A DNA stretch of 64,000 bases from Chloroflexota bacterium (GCA_004297775.1 SCUE01000012.1:238979-302978); one strand, 5' to 3'; shown: positions 25,473 to 34,844, numbered from the stretch's first letter. The notes: a model not told the origin generated them from the sequence alone. Numbers and translations are program-made.

Positions 25473-26870
25473 GTGCCCGCCAATTTGGACGTGGCGCGCC
25501 TCCTTGTCGTCATCGGCGGAGCCTTCGCGCGGAACGGCGCACGCGCCTATCTGGTCGGCGGAACGGTTCGCGATGAGTTGCTCGGTCGTGCGCACAGTGA
25601 TCTCGATTTCACGACCGCGATGGTGCCGTCGCGCGTGAAGTCCATCCTGGCCGAGACGCGACCTCGGGCGATCTTCGACGTCGGCGAACGGTTCGGCACG
25701 ATCGGGGCCGTCTATGGTGACGAGAACACGTCGCTCAAGGTCGAGATCACGACGTTTCGCACCGAGGCGTATCAACCCGGCTCACGGAAGCCGTCCGTCG
25801 CCTACGGCGAGTCGCTGATCGACGACTTGGCACGCCGCGACCTCACGATCAACGCGATCGCGCGGGACATCGAGTCGAACGAGATCGTCGATCCGTTCGA
25901 TGGCCGCCGCGATCTCGAGAGTCGTCTCGTTCGCGCGGTTGGCAATCCCGTCGAGCGGTTTGCGGAGGATCCACTGCGGATGCTGCGGGCGGTTCGCCTG
26001 GCGGTCGAACTTGGATTCGAGATCGATCGATCGACGGCTGAGGCGATCCGCGATCGCGCCAGCGACCTCCAATCGATCTCACGCGAGCGTGTGATCGAGG
26101 AGATGAACCGAATCCTGTCGTCCAAGGAGCCGGGGCGTGGGGTGCGCTTCCTGGCCGAGCTTGGCCTACTGGCAGAGATCGTCCCGGATCTTATCCCCTT
26201 GCAGGCCACCGGCGACGGTCCCCGTTCGAAGGACGTGTTCGCGCACACCGTGCGCGTTGTCGACAAGACCCCGCCGGATCTTGTGACCCGCTGGGCCGCG
26301 CTCCTGCACGACATCGCCAAGCCACGCACGCGCGTCGTAATCGACGGCGAGGTTCACTTCCCGGGGCACGATCGGATTGGGCAGAGCATGGCGAGCGACA
26401 TCCTGACCGGTCTGAGGCTTGACACCGATCGAACGGCGCGCGTCGCTCAGATGGTCGGCCTGCACATGCGCGCGAATATGTACGAGGAATCGTGGACCGA
26501 TGGCGCGGTCCGTCGCTTGATGCGTGACGCTGGCGATGACCTCGATCGGCTCCTGTCCCTCTCCGAGGCCGACGTCACCAGCGAACGGGCCCAGAAAGTC
26601 GCCTCGGCGCGCGCACGCGCCCAGGCGCTACGCGAACGTTGCCGCCAGATCGCCGTCGATGAAGAGGTCCATGCGCTGCGCAGCCCCCTCGACGGCAACG
26701 ACCTGATGGCACTGTTTCAGCGTGGCGGCGGACCGTGGATTGCCCCAGTCAAGAACCACCTGCTTGACCTCGTCCTGGACGGCACGCTTGCGCCGGACGA
26801 TCGCGAAGGCGCGATCGCGAGTGCGCGCGCGTTCATTGAGGCCAGCGGCGCCCCCCGCGTGGAACGCTAG
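25473..26870 (+). CDS. cca: tRNA CCA-adding/poly(A) polymerase-family nucleotidyltransferase with HD domain
   Basis: The 465-residue class II enzyme has the head motif LVGGTVRDELLGRAHSDLDFTT with the catalytic DxD, the RRDLTINAIARD and RMLRAVRLAVELGF neck motifs, and a C-terminal HD phosphohydrolase domain (LLHDIAKP, then HDRIG). It probably adds or repairs tRNA CCA ends; a poly(A) polymerase role cannot be excluded. GTG 25473 appears leaderless. Its TAG stop forms part of the -10 of the next gene. Confidence 0.9.
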   Translation: MPANLDVARLLVVIGGAFARNGARAYLVGGTVRDELLGRAHSDLDFTTAMVPSRVKSILAETRPRAIFDVGERFGTIGAVYGDENTSLKVEITTFRTEAYQPGSRKPSVAYGESLIDDLARRDLTINAIARDIESNEIVDPFDGRRDLESRLVRAVGNPVERFAEDPLRMLRAVRLAVELGFEIDRSTAEAIRDRASDLQSISRERVIEEMNRILSSKEPGRGVRFLAELGLLAEIVPDLIPLQATGDGPRSKDVFAHTVRVVDKTPPDLVTRWAALLHDIAKPRTRVVIDGEVHFPGHDRIGQSMASDILTGLRLDTDRTARVAQMVGLHMRANMYEESWTDGAVRRLMRDAGDDLDRLLSLSEADVTSERAQKVASARARAQALRERCRQIAVDEEVHALRSPLDGNDLMALFQRGGGPWIAPVKNHLLDLVLDGTLAPDDREGAIASARAFIEASGAPRVER

Positions 26871-26873
26871 AGT
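26868..26873 (+). promoter_or_regulatory. -10 box TAGAGT made from the cca stop codon
   Basis: TAGAGT begins with the cca TAG stop and lies 6 nt before the GTG at 26880. With no Shine-Dalgarno sequence present, a leaderless mRNA for the ABC ATPase is the simplest reading. Confidence 0.5.
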
Positions 26874-26879
26874 TGCCTG

Positions 26880-28052
26880 GTGGCGCGCATCGAACTGATC
26901 GGCGTCACCAAGACTTTTCGCGGTGGACAGGCATCGGCGTTGCGCCAGGCGCGGGCGTTCGAATCGGCCGATCAGGGCGCGACCGGCGCCGCCTCCGCCA
27001 TGACAGCGGACGGTGGCATCCGGGCGCTGGATGCCATCGACCTGACGATCGAGGACGGCGAAACCGTCAGCGTGATCGGGCCGTCGGGCTGCGGCAAGTC
27101 GACGCTGCTGCGCGTCATCGCCGGGCTCGAAGCGGCCGAATCCGGCGTGGTCCGGTACGACGGCGCCGACATGACCGATGTCCAACCCGGCGATCGTGGC
27201 ATCGGCATGGTCTTCCAGAATTACGCGCTCTATCCGCATATGGAGGCGCGTAACAACCTCGCGTTCTTCTTCCGCATCCGCAAGCGCGAGATGGAGATCG
27301 ACGACCGCGTGAAGATCACGTCCGAGATCATGGGCGTGAACTTCGATCAGTTGCTCGATCGAAAGCCGAAGACGCTGTCGGGCGGACAGCAGCAACGGGT
27401 CGCGATCGCGCGCTGCATCGTCCGCGATCCGAAGCTGTTCCTGTTCGACGAACCGCTCTCGAATCTGGATGCCAAACTGCGGATGCGGACCCGCGTCGAG
27501 GTGAAGCGGCTGCTCAATCGTTTCAAGATCACGGCCGTGTACGTCACGCACGATCAGATCGAGGCGCTCGCGCTGGCTGACCGCGTCGCGGTGATGCGGC
27601 TCGGCCGTATTGAGCAGGTCGGGCCGTACAACGAGGTGTACCGGCGTCCCGTCAACGCGTTCGTGGCCGGCTTCGTCGGTTCGCCGCCAGCGTCATTCCT
27701 TTCGGTTCAGGTTGCGGATGGGATTCTGCGGGGCGACGGAATCGCCGTTTCGCTCGGCGCCGCCGCAATGTCTCGCCTATCGATCGGACAGCGCGTCCTG
27801 CTCGGCGTGCGACCGGAGCACGTGACGCTCGACGATGCCGATCGCGGGTTCACCGGGCTGGTCGAGGTCGTCGAGCCGATGGTCGCCGAGCGCGCGCAAC
27901 TCGTTCACGCGCGCGTGGCCGGTGGCGCCGAGATCGTTGCGCGGATCGATGGCGATGTCGCGGTGATGCGTGGCGACCGCGTTCCACTCCGCGTCTCGGC
28001 TGACGCCGCGATGCTGTTCGACCCTACGACGGAGGCGAATTTGCTCCGGTAG
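26880..28052 (+). CDS. Sugar-type ABC transporter ATP-binding protein (MalK/UgpC/MsiK-like)
   Basis: The 390-residue ATPase has Walker A GPSGCGKST, the Q-loop QNYALYPHM, signature LSGGQQQR, Walker B LFLFDEPLSNLDA and H-loop VTHDQ, then the C-terminal TOBE domains (GVRPEHVTL) typical of CUT1 importers. An unusual 25-residue Ala/Gly-rich insert separates the first strand (TKTFRGGQ) from the second (GGIRALDAIDLTI). No permease or binding protein is nearby, so it may be a shared ATPase serving distant importers, as MsiK does in Streptomyces. It overlaps the convergent exporter ATPase by 29 bp. Confidence 0.88.
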   Translation: MARIELIGVTKTFRGGQASALRQARAFESADQGATGAASAMTADGGIRALDAIDLTIEDGETVSVIGPSGCGKSTLLRVIAGLEAAESGVVRYDGADMTDVQPGDRGIGMVFQNYALYPHMEARNNLAFFFRIRKREMEIDDRVKITSEIMGVNFDQLLDRKPKTLSGGQQQRVAIARCIVRDPKLFLFDEPLSNLDAKLRMRTRVEVKRLLNRFKITAVYVTHDQIEALALADRVAVMRLGRIEQVGPYNEVYRRPVNAFVAGFVGSPPASFLSVQVADGILRGDGIAVSLGAAAMSRLSIGQRVLLGVRPEHVTLDDADRGFTGLVEVVEPMVAERAQLVHARVAGGAEIVARIDGDVAVMRGDRVPLRVSADAAMLFDPTTEANLLR

Positions 28053-29070
28053 GCGCGCGCTGCCAGCCCTCGTAGATGTCCGCCAGAACGTCGTCGATCG
28101 GCGCGCGGTGTGTCTCGACGTCGCTGATCCCGGCGACCGCCTCGCACGCGCGCAGGAGATCTGCCAAGCGCGTCGCCTGGCCGTCGTAGCGGTAGGTGTG
28201 TCGCGTGCCGTCCGAAGAAACGTGCCACGCGCCCTCGATCGCCGGCGGCGCGGTCACGCCCGTCTCGATCGAGACGTGACGACGGTCGCCGTGGGCGCGT
28301 CGCAGAGTCTGAAAATCGCCGTCGAACGCGATCTCGCCGCGATGAATCAGCACAATGCGTCCGGCGAGTTCTTCGAGATCGCTCATGTCGTGGCTGGTGA
28401 CGATGACCGTTACGCCGCGTTCCCGGTTGACGCGCTTGATGAACGACAGGATGCTGCGCTTCGCCAGGACGTCGAGGCCGATCGTCGGTTCGTCGAGCAG
28501 GAGGATCTCGGGTTCGTGCAGCAGCGCCAGGGCCAGATCGGCGCGCATCCGTTGTCCCAAGCTGAGTTCGCGCGCCAGCGTCTCCCAGATGTCATCCAGT
28601 CCGAGCAGCGGTCGGAGATCGGACAGCACGGCGTTGAATCGGTCGCGCGGAACACGCCAGACCACGCGCCGCCACTCGAACGTGGCCGCGACCGGCTGGT
28701 CCCACCACAGCTCGGTGCGCTGTCCGAATGCGACGCCGATGCGCCCCACGTAGTCCGCCCGCTGACGGGAAGGGCTCATGCCGAGCGAGGTGATCGCGCC
28801 ACGATCCGGTTCGAGTAGTCCGGCCAGCAGCTTGATCGTCGTGCTCTTGCCCGCCCCGTTCGGTCCGGCGTAGGCGACGATTTCGCCGCGCCGCACCGTC
28901 AGGTCGATGCCGCGCAGCGCCTCGACGATTCGCGTGCGCGGCCGAAAGAAATCTTGAACGATGTTTCTCAGGCCAGGGCGGCGTTGGCGCTGGCGATAGA
29001 TCTTCCAGACGCCGCGCAGCTCAACGGCGATGTCCGAAGTCGGAGTAGCGTGACGATCCGGTTCGAGCAT
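28024..29070 (-). CDS. ABC-2 exporter ATP-binding protein
   Basis: The 348-residue ATPase carries Walker A GPNGAGKST, signature LSLGQRMRADLA, Walker B ILLLDEPTIGLD and H-loop VTSHDM. The FGQRTELWWDQPV stretch after the first domain is characteristic of ATPases that pair with ABC-2 permeases of the pfam06182-like group. Its ATG at 29070 lies 50 bp inside the preceding permease gene in another frame. It powers the two permeases upstream; the substrate is unknown. Confidence 0.85.
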   Translation of the reverse strand: MLEPDRHATPTSDIAVELRGVWKIYRQRQRRPGLRNIVQDFFRPRTRIVEALRGIDLTVRRGEIVAYAGPNGAGKSTTIKLLAGLLEPDRGAITSLGMSPSRQRADYVGRIGVAFGQRTELWWDQPVAATFEWRRVVWRVPRDRFNAVLSDLRPLLGLDDIWETLARELSLGQRMRADLALALLHEPEILLLDEPTIGLDVLAKRSILSFIKRVNRERGVTVIVTSHDMSDLEELAGRIVLIHRGEIAFDGDFQTLRRAHGDRRHVSIETGVTAPPAIEGAWHVSSDGTRHTYRYDGQATRLADLLRACEAVAGISDVETHRAPIDDVLADIYEGWQRAPTGANSPPS

Positions 29071-29860
29071 AGTGCCGTAGACCCCCTCGGAAGACGACGA
29101 TAGCGATGGTTGCGAAGATGGCGGCCGCCATTGGTGTCGCCAGGTAGGCCGAGGCCGTCGGCACGGCGGTGACGAGTGATTTGGCGGGCGCCCAGGCGGT
29201 GAATCCGATCGGAAGGATCGTCAGCAGCCCGGTGCGAGCTGGCTCGGCGACCCGATCGAGCGGAAAGCCGCGGAATGTCCAGAAGAGTCGCGCCGTCGAC
29301 GAATTCAGCTCCTCGGCGCCGCGCGGCGCCCAGAACGCCAGAGCGCCGAGGATGGCCGTGAATGACAGGAGGACGACAGCCGATGCGAAGAGCTGAAGCA
29401 CGAGCCAGGCGTACCAGATTGGCTCCGGCGTGACGTTCAGAGTTGCGATCGCCAGCGTCGTCATGACGAGACCGGCGATGAGTCCGCCGCAGCCTGAGAA
29501 CGGGACGAATCCCTCGGTTAGGAGGGCTGAGGCGAGCGACCGGGGTTGCAGGAGCGAATGATCGAGTTGCCCGCGTCCAATGCGGCGCGAGACGAAGAAG
29601 ATGTTATAGCCAAAAAACATCTCCATAACGCCGCTGAGGAGCATACCGTACGCGCCAAGGAACAGGATCTCGCCGCGCGACCAGTCACCCAGGCCACCAA
29701 AGCGTTCCGACAGCAGAATGACCGACGCCACGCTGCCCAGACCCATCACCGCGTCGCCAAATGTGTAGAGCAATAGCGGGCGCGGGTTGCGCAGCAGAAA
29801 CATGAGATCGAGGTAGCCGTGGATCAACCAAAGTTGGATGAGACGCCGCGCCGAGTCCAT
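29021..29860 (-). CDS. ABC-2 family permease, second subunit
   Basis: The 279-residue membrane protein has about six helices. A conserved amphipathic loop reads RRIGRGQLDHSLLQPRSLASALL, the R-G-xLDxxLLxP pattern of pfam06182-like permeases. The ATG at 29860 is 2 bp after the stop of the first permease; a longer frame upstream would overlap it and is rejected. It forms one exporter with the flanking genes. Confidence 0.82.
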   Translation of the reverse strand: MDSARRLIQLWLIHGYLDLMFLLRNPRPLLLYTFGDAVMGLGSVASVILLSERFGGLGDWSRGEILFLGAYGMLLSGVMEMFFGYNIFFVSRRIGRGQLDHSLLQPRSLASALLTEGFVPFSGCGGLIAGLVMTTLAIATLNVTPEPIWYAWLVLQLFASAVVLLSFTAILGALAFWAPRGAEELNSSTARLFWTFRGFPLDRVAEPARTGLLTILPIGFTAWAPAKSLVTAVPTASAYLATPMAAAIFATIAIVVFRGGLRHYARTGSSRYSDFGHRR

Positions 29861-29862
29861 CG

Positions 29863-30675
29863 CTAGCCGCCGAGCGCGGCCAGATTCTCGCGCGCGCGGC
29901 GCCAGAGCAGGTCGGCGACGATCCACGCGACCACGGCCCAGGCGATCTGCGTCGCCAGGATCGCCGCGACATCGCCGCTACCGAGATAGATGCGCAGTGG
30001 TGAGGACGCCATTGCGGCGAACGGTGACCACGCCAGGATGTCGCCCAGTCCCCATGGCAGCAGGGCCAACGGCACGACCGCACCCGAAAGCAGCTTCGAG
30101 AACGCATTCCGGACGCCGTCGATCACCCACAGGTTCTCGTTCATGATCACCGAGATGGCGGCGAACGCGAACTCGATCGCGAATCCGACCGCCGCGGCGA
30201 GCGCGACCGAGACGATGAACGCCGCGAGGTGAGGAACACTTGCCGGTCGGGTATCGATCCCCACCAGGTTCGCGAGCGCGATGAGCGGAATGGAGAAGGC
30301 GCCGAATCCGACCGCCCAGCGCCCGGCCGCCTCCGAGCCGTATAGGCCGACGAAGCCCATTGGTTGCAGCGCGCGAGAGGCAATCGCCCCGCTCCAGATC
30401 GTGGTCGTCATTTCGGTGCGGGCATCGAATATCTCTTCGAATGCCTCGGCGATGACCGTGTACGCCAGAAGCGAACCGATCGCGATTCCCGCGACGTATC
30501 CGTTCTCGCTTGGCAACGACATCCAGACCGCGATCAAGAGCGCGACGCGCAGGAGGCGCAGCAGGTAGTCGATCAGGAAGAGGAAATTGCCATCCAACTG
30601 GCTGCTGGCTGAGATGCGCGCCGTCGCGAGATACGCCGGCCAGTCAGCGAAACGAAGGAGTGGCCAGAGCGCCAT
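29863..30675 (-). CDS. ABC-2 family permease, first subunit
   Basis: The 270-residue, six-helix protein is related to its neighbour but diverged, so the exporter is probably a heterodimer. It begins MALWPLLRFADWPAYLATARI, and contains IWSGAIASRALQPMGFVGLY, the equivalent of the LLxP loop. The ATG at 30675 has TAGAAT 6 nt upstream and no Shine-Dalgarno sequence. It is divergent from the D,D-carboxypeptidase gene. Confidence 0.82.
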   Translation of the reverse strand: MALWPLLRFADWPAYLATARISASSQLDGNFLFLIDYLLRLLRVALLIAVWMSLPSENGYVAGIAIGSLLAYTVIAEAFEEIFDARTEMTTTIWSGAIASRALQPMGFVGLYGSEAAGRWAVGFGAFSIPLIALANLVGIDTRPASVPHLAAFIVSVALAAAVGFAIEFAFAAISVIMNENLWVIDGVRNAFSKLLSGAVVPLALLPWGLGDILAWSPFAAMASSPLRIYLGSGDVAAILATQIAWAVVAWIVADLLWRRARENLAALGG

Positions 30676-30681
30676 CCCGGC

Positions 30682-30687
30682 ATTCTA
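30682..30687 (-). promoter_or_regulatory. -10 box TAGAAT of the ABC-2 exporter operon
   Basis: On the minus strand TAGAAT lies exactly 6 nt before the ATG at 30675, the same geometry as at 25450, 13828 and 10851. A leaderless start is inferred. Confidence 0.55.
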
Positions 30688-30703
30688 CGAATGGCGTGTG
30701 CGT

Positions 30704-30709
30704 TAGGCT
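30704..30709 (+). promoter_or_regulatory. -10 box TAGGCT of the D,D-carboxypeptidase gene
   Basis: TAGGCT lies 6 nt before the GTG at 30716 with no Shine-Dalgarno sequence between. It is weaker than the others but the spacing matches. Confidence 0.45.
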
Positions 30710-30715
30710 TGGGAC

Positions 30716-31738
30716 GTGAACCGGCTCGCGCTCCTGGTTGTGGCCGTCTGCGCTCCGTGGCTGATGGCATTCGCTCCGCCAGCGTTCGTCGATGGTACCG
30801 GCGGCCGCTCATCGGCGTCGGCACGCGTGCTGAACGAGGCGCGCCTTGCGGGGACGGGCCCGACAATCGCGGCGCGGGCGGCTATCACCCTCGACGTCGA
30901 GACGGGCCAGACGCTCTTCCAACGCGAGGCCGATCGCGAGCTACCGATCGCCAGCACGACGAAGCTGATGACGGCGCTCGTGGCCGTCGAACGTGTCAAC
31001 CTGGATCAGCGGGTGGCCGCGTCGGTCGCGGCGGCGGATCTGCCCGGCCATTCCGTCGCCGGACTCGTACGCGGGGATGCATTGCCGATGCGTGAGATGC
31101 TGTACGGACTCCTCTTGCCATCCGGAAACGACGCCGCGCTGTCGATCGCTCAGAGTGTTTCCGGTGGCGTCGAGCCGTTCGTACGCCTCATGAACGAGCG
31201 CGCGCAGGGTCTTGGCCTGGCGCACACGCGGTTCACAAATCCGCATGGATTCGACGCGGCCGGGCACTACGGGTCGGCGCGCGATCTGGCTCGGCTGGCG
31301 GCCAAGGTGCTCGAGCAGCCGTTCTTGCGCGACGTCGTCGCGACGAAGGAGCACGTCGCGCGCGGCCAGGAAACCTACCGTTGGACGAACTTGAACCGGA
31401 TGCTCTGGCTGCGCGCCGATGCCACCGGACTGAAGACGGGTACGACCGACGCGGCCGGACCGTCGCTGGTCGCGAGCGCCGACCGCGCCGGTCGCACCGT
31501 CATCGCCGTCTTGCTGAATTCGCCCGACCGATGGTCGGAGGCGGAGGCACTTCTGGCGCATGGATTCAGCGACTTCACGATCATCGGCGACCGAATCTCA
31601 TCGCCGTTCTTCCGCGATGTCGCGATCGATCGATCCACTCGGCTAACTGTGCCGGCGTGGCAGGCGCGCCTCTGGCGACTCGAACCGATCGTCGAGTCGA
31701 GCGGGCGCGTGACCGGGTTTCGGCTCGCACCCGGCTGA
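30716..31738 (+). CDS. D-alanyl-D-alanine carboxypeptidase (S11, DacF/PBP5-like)
   Basis: This 340-residue exported penicillin-binding protein trims peptidoglycan pentapeptides. The signal peptide (residues 1-25, ending near FAPPAFVDG) is followed by the three serine-acyl motifs: S80-TTK-83, S136-GN and K240-TG (LKTGTTDAAGPSLVAS). It has a short C-terminal part rather than the long amphipathic anchor of PBP5, so it may be released or held by the signal segment. Confidence 0.9.
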   Translation: MNRLALLVVAVCAPWLMAFAPPAFVDGTGGRSSASARVLNEARLAGTGPTIAARAAITLDVETGQTLFQREADRELPIASTTKLMTALVAVERVNLDQRVAASVAAADLPGHSVAGLVRGDALPMREMLYGLLLPSGNDAALSIAQSVSGGVEPFVRLMNERAQGLGLAHTRFTNPHGFDAAGHYGSARDLARLAAKVLEQPFLRDVVATKEHVARGQETYRWTNLNRMLWLRADATGLKTGTTDAAGPSLVASADRAGRTVIAVLLNSPDRWSEAEALLAHGFSDFTIIGDRISSPFFRDVAIDRSTRLTVPAWQARLWRLEPIVESSGRVTGFRLAPG

Positions 31739-31828
31739 GCGTCTGCGCTCGCTCGATTCATCCACCGCCGGCGCGAGCATCGGTTCGACGACGCGGATGG
31801 CGACCGCTCGGCCCTATCCTAACGCCCG

Positions 31829-32656
31829 ATGACTGAGAATCCAGGCGAGCGGCTTCAGAAGGTCCTGGCCCGGGCCGGCGTGGCCTCGCGGCGCGCGGCT
31901 GAGGATCTCATTCGGGCCGGTCGGATCACGGTGAACGGTGAAGTGGTCGTCGATCTCGGCCGACGTGTGACCGAAACCGACCGCGTGCTCTTCGACGGCA
32001 AGGTGATCGAAGGAGAGGCGGGTCACGTCTACATCGTCGTGAACAAGCCGATCGGTTACGTCGCGACCGTGCGCGATCCGCGCGGACGGCCGACCGTGAT
32101 GGATCTCATCCCGCGCGGCGCGCGTGTGTATCCGGTCGGTCGGCTCGATTGGGATAGCGAGGGCCTGCTGCTTATGACGAATGACGGCGAGCTGACCCAT
32201 CGGTTGACCCATCCGCGGTTCGGCGTCGTCAAGGAGTACCACGCGCTCGTCGAGCGTGTGCCGTCGCGCGATCAGTTGGAGAATCTCGAACGTGGAATCG
32301 AACTCGACGATGGCGTCACGGCGCCGGCCCAGGCACACGTCGTCGCGTCAGCGCGCCAGGGAACCTGGGTGTCGATCGCGATTCACGAGGGGCGGAATCG
32401 GCAAGTGCGGCGCATGGTCGAAGCGATCGGGCACCCGGTCTTGCGACTCATCCGCGTCCGTATGGGTCCGCTGACGATCGACGGGTTGGCGCCGGGAGCG
32501 AGTCGGCCGTTGAGCGCCGGCGAGGTTGCCGGGCTACGCCGGATCGCGGGGTTGGCCGGTGGGCCGGCTACGCCCGGGCGAGTTGCGCGAAGCTCTGAAG
32601 AAGTTTCTTCACGCCAATCCCCGCGAAGGCCACCGTCACTTCCTCGTCGTCGCTGA
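31829..32656 (+). CDS. 23S rRNA pseudouridine synthase (RluB/RsuA family)
   Basis: The 275-residue enzyme has an N-terminal S4 RNA-binding domain (RLQKVLARAGVASRRAAEDLI) and the catalytic GRLDWDSEGLLLMTNDG with the essential Asp. An Ala/Arg/Ser-rich tail of about 30 residues overlaps the 3' end of the convergent helicase gene by 89 bp. TATCCT lies 8 nt before the ATG, so the message may be leaderless. RluB is more likely than RsuA by context-free similarity, but the target base is not provable. Confidence 0.9.
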   Translation: MTENPGERLQKVLARAGVASRRAAEDLIRAGRITVNGEVVVDLGRRVTETDRVLFDGKVIEGEAGHVYIVVNKPIGYVATVRDPRGRPTVMDLIPRGARVYPVGRLDWDSEGLLLMTNDGELTHRLTHPRFGVVKEYHALVERVPSRDQLENLERGIELDDGVTAPAQAHVVASARQGTWVSIAIHEGRNRQVRRMVEAIGHPVLRLIRVRMGPLTIDGLAPGASRPLSAGEVAGLRRIAGLAGGPATPGRVARSSEEVSSRQSPRRPPSLPRRR

Positions 32657-34844
32657 CCAGGTTCGAGGAGACCACGACGCCTTCGCCAAACCGGGCGTGG
32701 GTGACACGATCGCCGGCTGAGAAGATACGTTCGACCGCGCGCTTCCCTTGCGCGGGCGGTGGCGAGGCGCCGGGCTGTCGCAAGAATTCGCGCGGGGGCC
32801 TCGGCCGCGCCGGCGCCATCGCCGCGGGCGATCGGGTCGAGGCGAACGATGGGTTCAATAGAGACGGTCGTGCCACCACGGATGCCGACTTCGCGTCGCC
32901 GCGTCCGGGAAGGCGAACGAACTGCTTCGGTATTTCGGCGATGAACCGCGATGGCATGTTCGTCATCGCGCCGCCGTACAGCGCGCGACGGAATGCGTAG
33001 ACGAGGTACAGCGATTCTCGGGCCCGCGTGATGCCGACGTAGGCGAGCCGGCGCTCCTCCTCCATCGCATCGTCGTCTTCGAACGAGCGGCTATGAGGGC
33101 AGATGCCCTCTTCCATTCCGATCAGAAAGACGACCGAAAACTCCAACCCCTTCGCGGCGTGCAACGTGATGACCGTGACCGCGTCGCTCGTTTCGTCGTA
33201 CATATCCGCGTCAGCCACCAGAGCCGTTTCTTCGAGGAAGGCGGCCAAGCCGGCGCCGCCTTCGAGCCCGGCGTACTGGCGCGCGACCGTCATCAACTCC
33301 TGAACGTTCAGCCAGCGTTCGTTGCCTTCGTCGGTGCCATCACGAACGAATTGCTCGTAGCCCGACTCGGTCAGCAATTGATCGAGCAGAGCCGCGACCT
33401 CGACCTCGGTCTGTGTCGAAGCCAGACGATCGAAGAGGTCGGCGAAATCAACGAACGCGCGTACGGCGCGTCCGGTGATGTGAACCGCGGCGAGGTGCTC
33501 CTCGCGCAGGCGTCGAATCGCCTCCAGGCGCGAAATCCGCCACCCGGCCGCGAGGTGACCTAACTCTGCGACCGACTTGTCGCCGAGGCCGCGCGGAGGC
33601 ACATTCAGGACGCGTTCGAGCGCCTGGTCATCGTCCGGATTGTGGATCAGTCGCAGGTAGCAGAGGAGGTCCTTGACCTCCTTGCGGTCGTAGAAGCGGA
33701 CGCCGACGACCTTGTGTGGGATGCGCCTCCGGACCAGCGCCTTCTCGACCGCGCGTGACTGAGCGTTCGTTCGATACATCACCGCGAAGTCGCGGTATCG
33801 GCGCTGACCGGTCTGAAGCCCGCGCTCGATCTCGTTGGCGAGGAAGGTGGCTTCCTCGTCCTCGTTGTACGCCTCGAAGACGCGGATCTTTTCGCCGGGC
33901 GGATTCTCCGTCCAGAGTGCCTTCTTCTTGCGCTGAGTGTTGGCGGAGATGACCGCCTGAGCGGCGCCGAGGATTGTCCCGGTCGAGCGGTAGTTCTGTT
34001 CGAGCAAGACGACGCGGGCATCCGGGTAGTCGACTTCGAAGTCGAGGACATTGCGGAAATTCGCGCCACGCCACGAATAGACGCTCTGGTCCTCGTCGCC
34101 GACGACGCAGAGGTTGCGATGCCGACCGGCCAGTCGCTTCACGATCTCGTACTGCGCGACGTTGGTATCCTGGAATTCGTCGACGAGGACGTACTGATAC
34201 CGCTCCTGATAGCGCGCCTCGACGTCAGGGCTGCCGCGAAAGAGCCGAATCACGCCGGTGAGGAGATCGTCGAAGTCGAGCGCGTTGCGCGCTTCAAGGG
34301 CGGTCTGGTAGCCGCGGTAGACGCGCTGGACGATCTCCTCCCAGTAGCTGCTGGTCAGGCGCGCGGCGTCCTCGGGCGAACGGAGCTCCGACTTGTGCTT
34401 CGAGATCCCGGCCAGGATCGATCGCGGTGCGAAGCGCTTTTCGTCGAGGTTCATCTCCCTGAGCATCGCCTTGACGATCGCGATCTGGTCGGTATCGTCG
34501 TAGATCGTGAAGTTCGAGCCGATCCCGACTGCATCGCCGTCGCGTCGCAGGATGCGCGATGAGACCGAATGGAACGTGCCCATTGTGAGGTGACGCGTCT
34601 GGCCGGGCAGGACCGCGTCGAGGCGCTCCATCATCGAGCGCGCGGCCTTATTGGTAAAGGTAACCGCGGCGATGTTGTACGGCGGGACACGGTGATCGCG
34701 GATCAGGTGAATGATCCGATAGGTGATGACCCGAGTCTTGCCCGATCCGGGGCCGGCCAGCACCAGCATCGGGCCGGTCACGTTCTCGACGGCCTGGATT
34801 TGAGCTGGATTCAGGCCGGCATCGACCAAGGCTCGGGTGGACAT
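32568..34844 (-). CDS. UvrD/PcrA-type superfamily 1 DNA helicase
   Basis: The 758-residue 3'-5' helicase has motif I AGPGSGKTRV, motif II VDEFQDTN, motif III GDEDQSVYSWRGA, and the later motifs VITLHAAKGLEF and YVGITRA. A C-terminal domain of about 50 residues (FSAGDRVTHARFGEGVVV) is the Tudor-like PcrA tail that binds RNA polymerase. It acts in nucleotide excision repair and clearing of blocked polymerases. A TATAGT lies 8 nt before the ATG on the minus strand, shared with a plus-strand TATAAT. Confidence 0.93.
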   Translation of the reverse strand: MSTRALVDAGLNPAQIQAVENVTGPMLVLAGPGSGKTRVITYRIIHLIRDHRVPPYNIAAVTFTNKAARSMMERLDAVLPGQTRHLTMGTFHSVSSRILRRDGDAVGIGSNFTIYDDTDQIAIVKAMLREMNLDEKRFAPRSILAGISKHKSELRSPEDAARLTSSYWEEIVQRVYRGYQTALEARNALDFDDLLTGVIRLFRGSPDVEARYQERYQYVLVDEFQDTNVAQYEIVKRLAGRHRNLCVVGDEDQSVYSWRGANFRNVLDFEVDYPDARVVLLEQNYRSTGTILGAAQAVISANTQRKKKALWTENPPGEKIRVFEAYNEDEEATFLANEIERGLQTGQRRYRDFAVMYRTNAQSRAVEKALVRRRIPHKVVGVRFYDRKEVKDLLCYLRLIHNPDDDQALERVLNVPPRGLGDKSVAELGHLAAGWRISRLEAIRRLREEHLAAVHITGRAVRAFVDFADLFDRLASTQTEVEVAALLDQLLTESGYEQFVRDGTDEGNERWLNVQELMTVARQYAGLEGGAGLAAFLEETALVADADMYDETSDAVTVITLHAAKGLEFSVVFLIGMEEGICPHSRSFEDDDAMEEERRLAYVGITRARESLYLVYAFRRALYGGAMTNMPSRFIAEIPKQFVRLPGRGDAKSASVVARPSLLNPSFASTRSPAAMAPARPRPPREFLRQPGASPPPAQGKRAVERIFSAGDRVTHARFGEGVVVSSNLVSDDEEVTVAFAGIGVKKLLQSFAQLARA

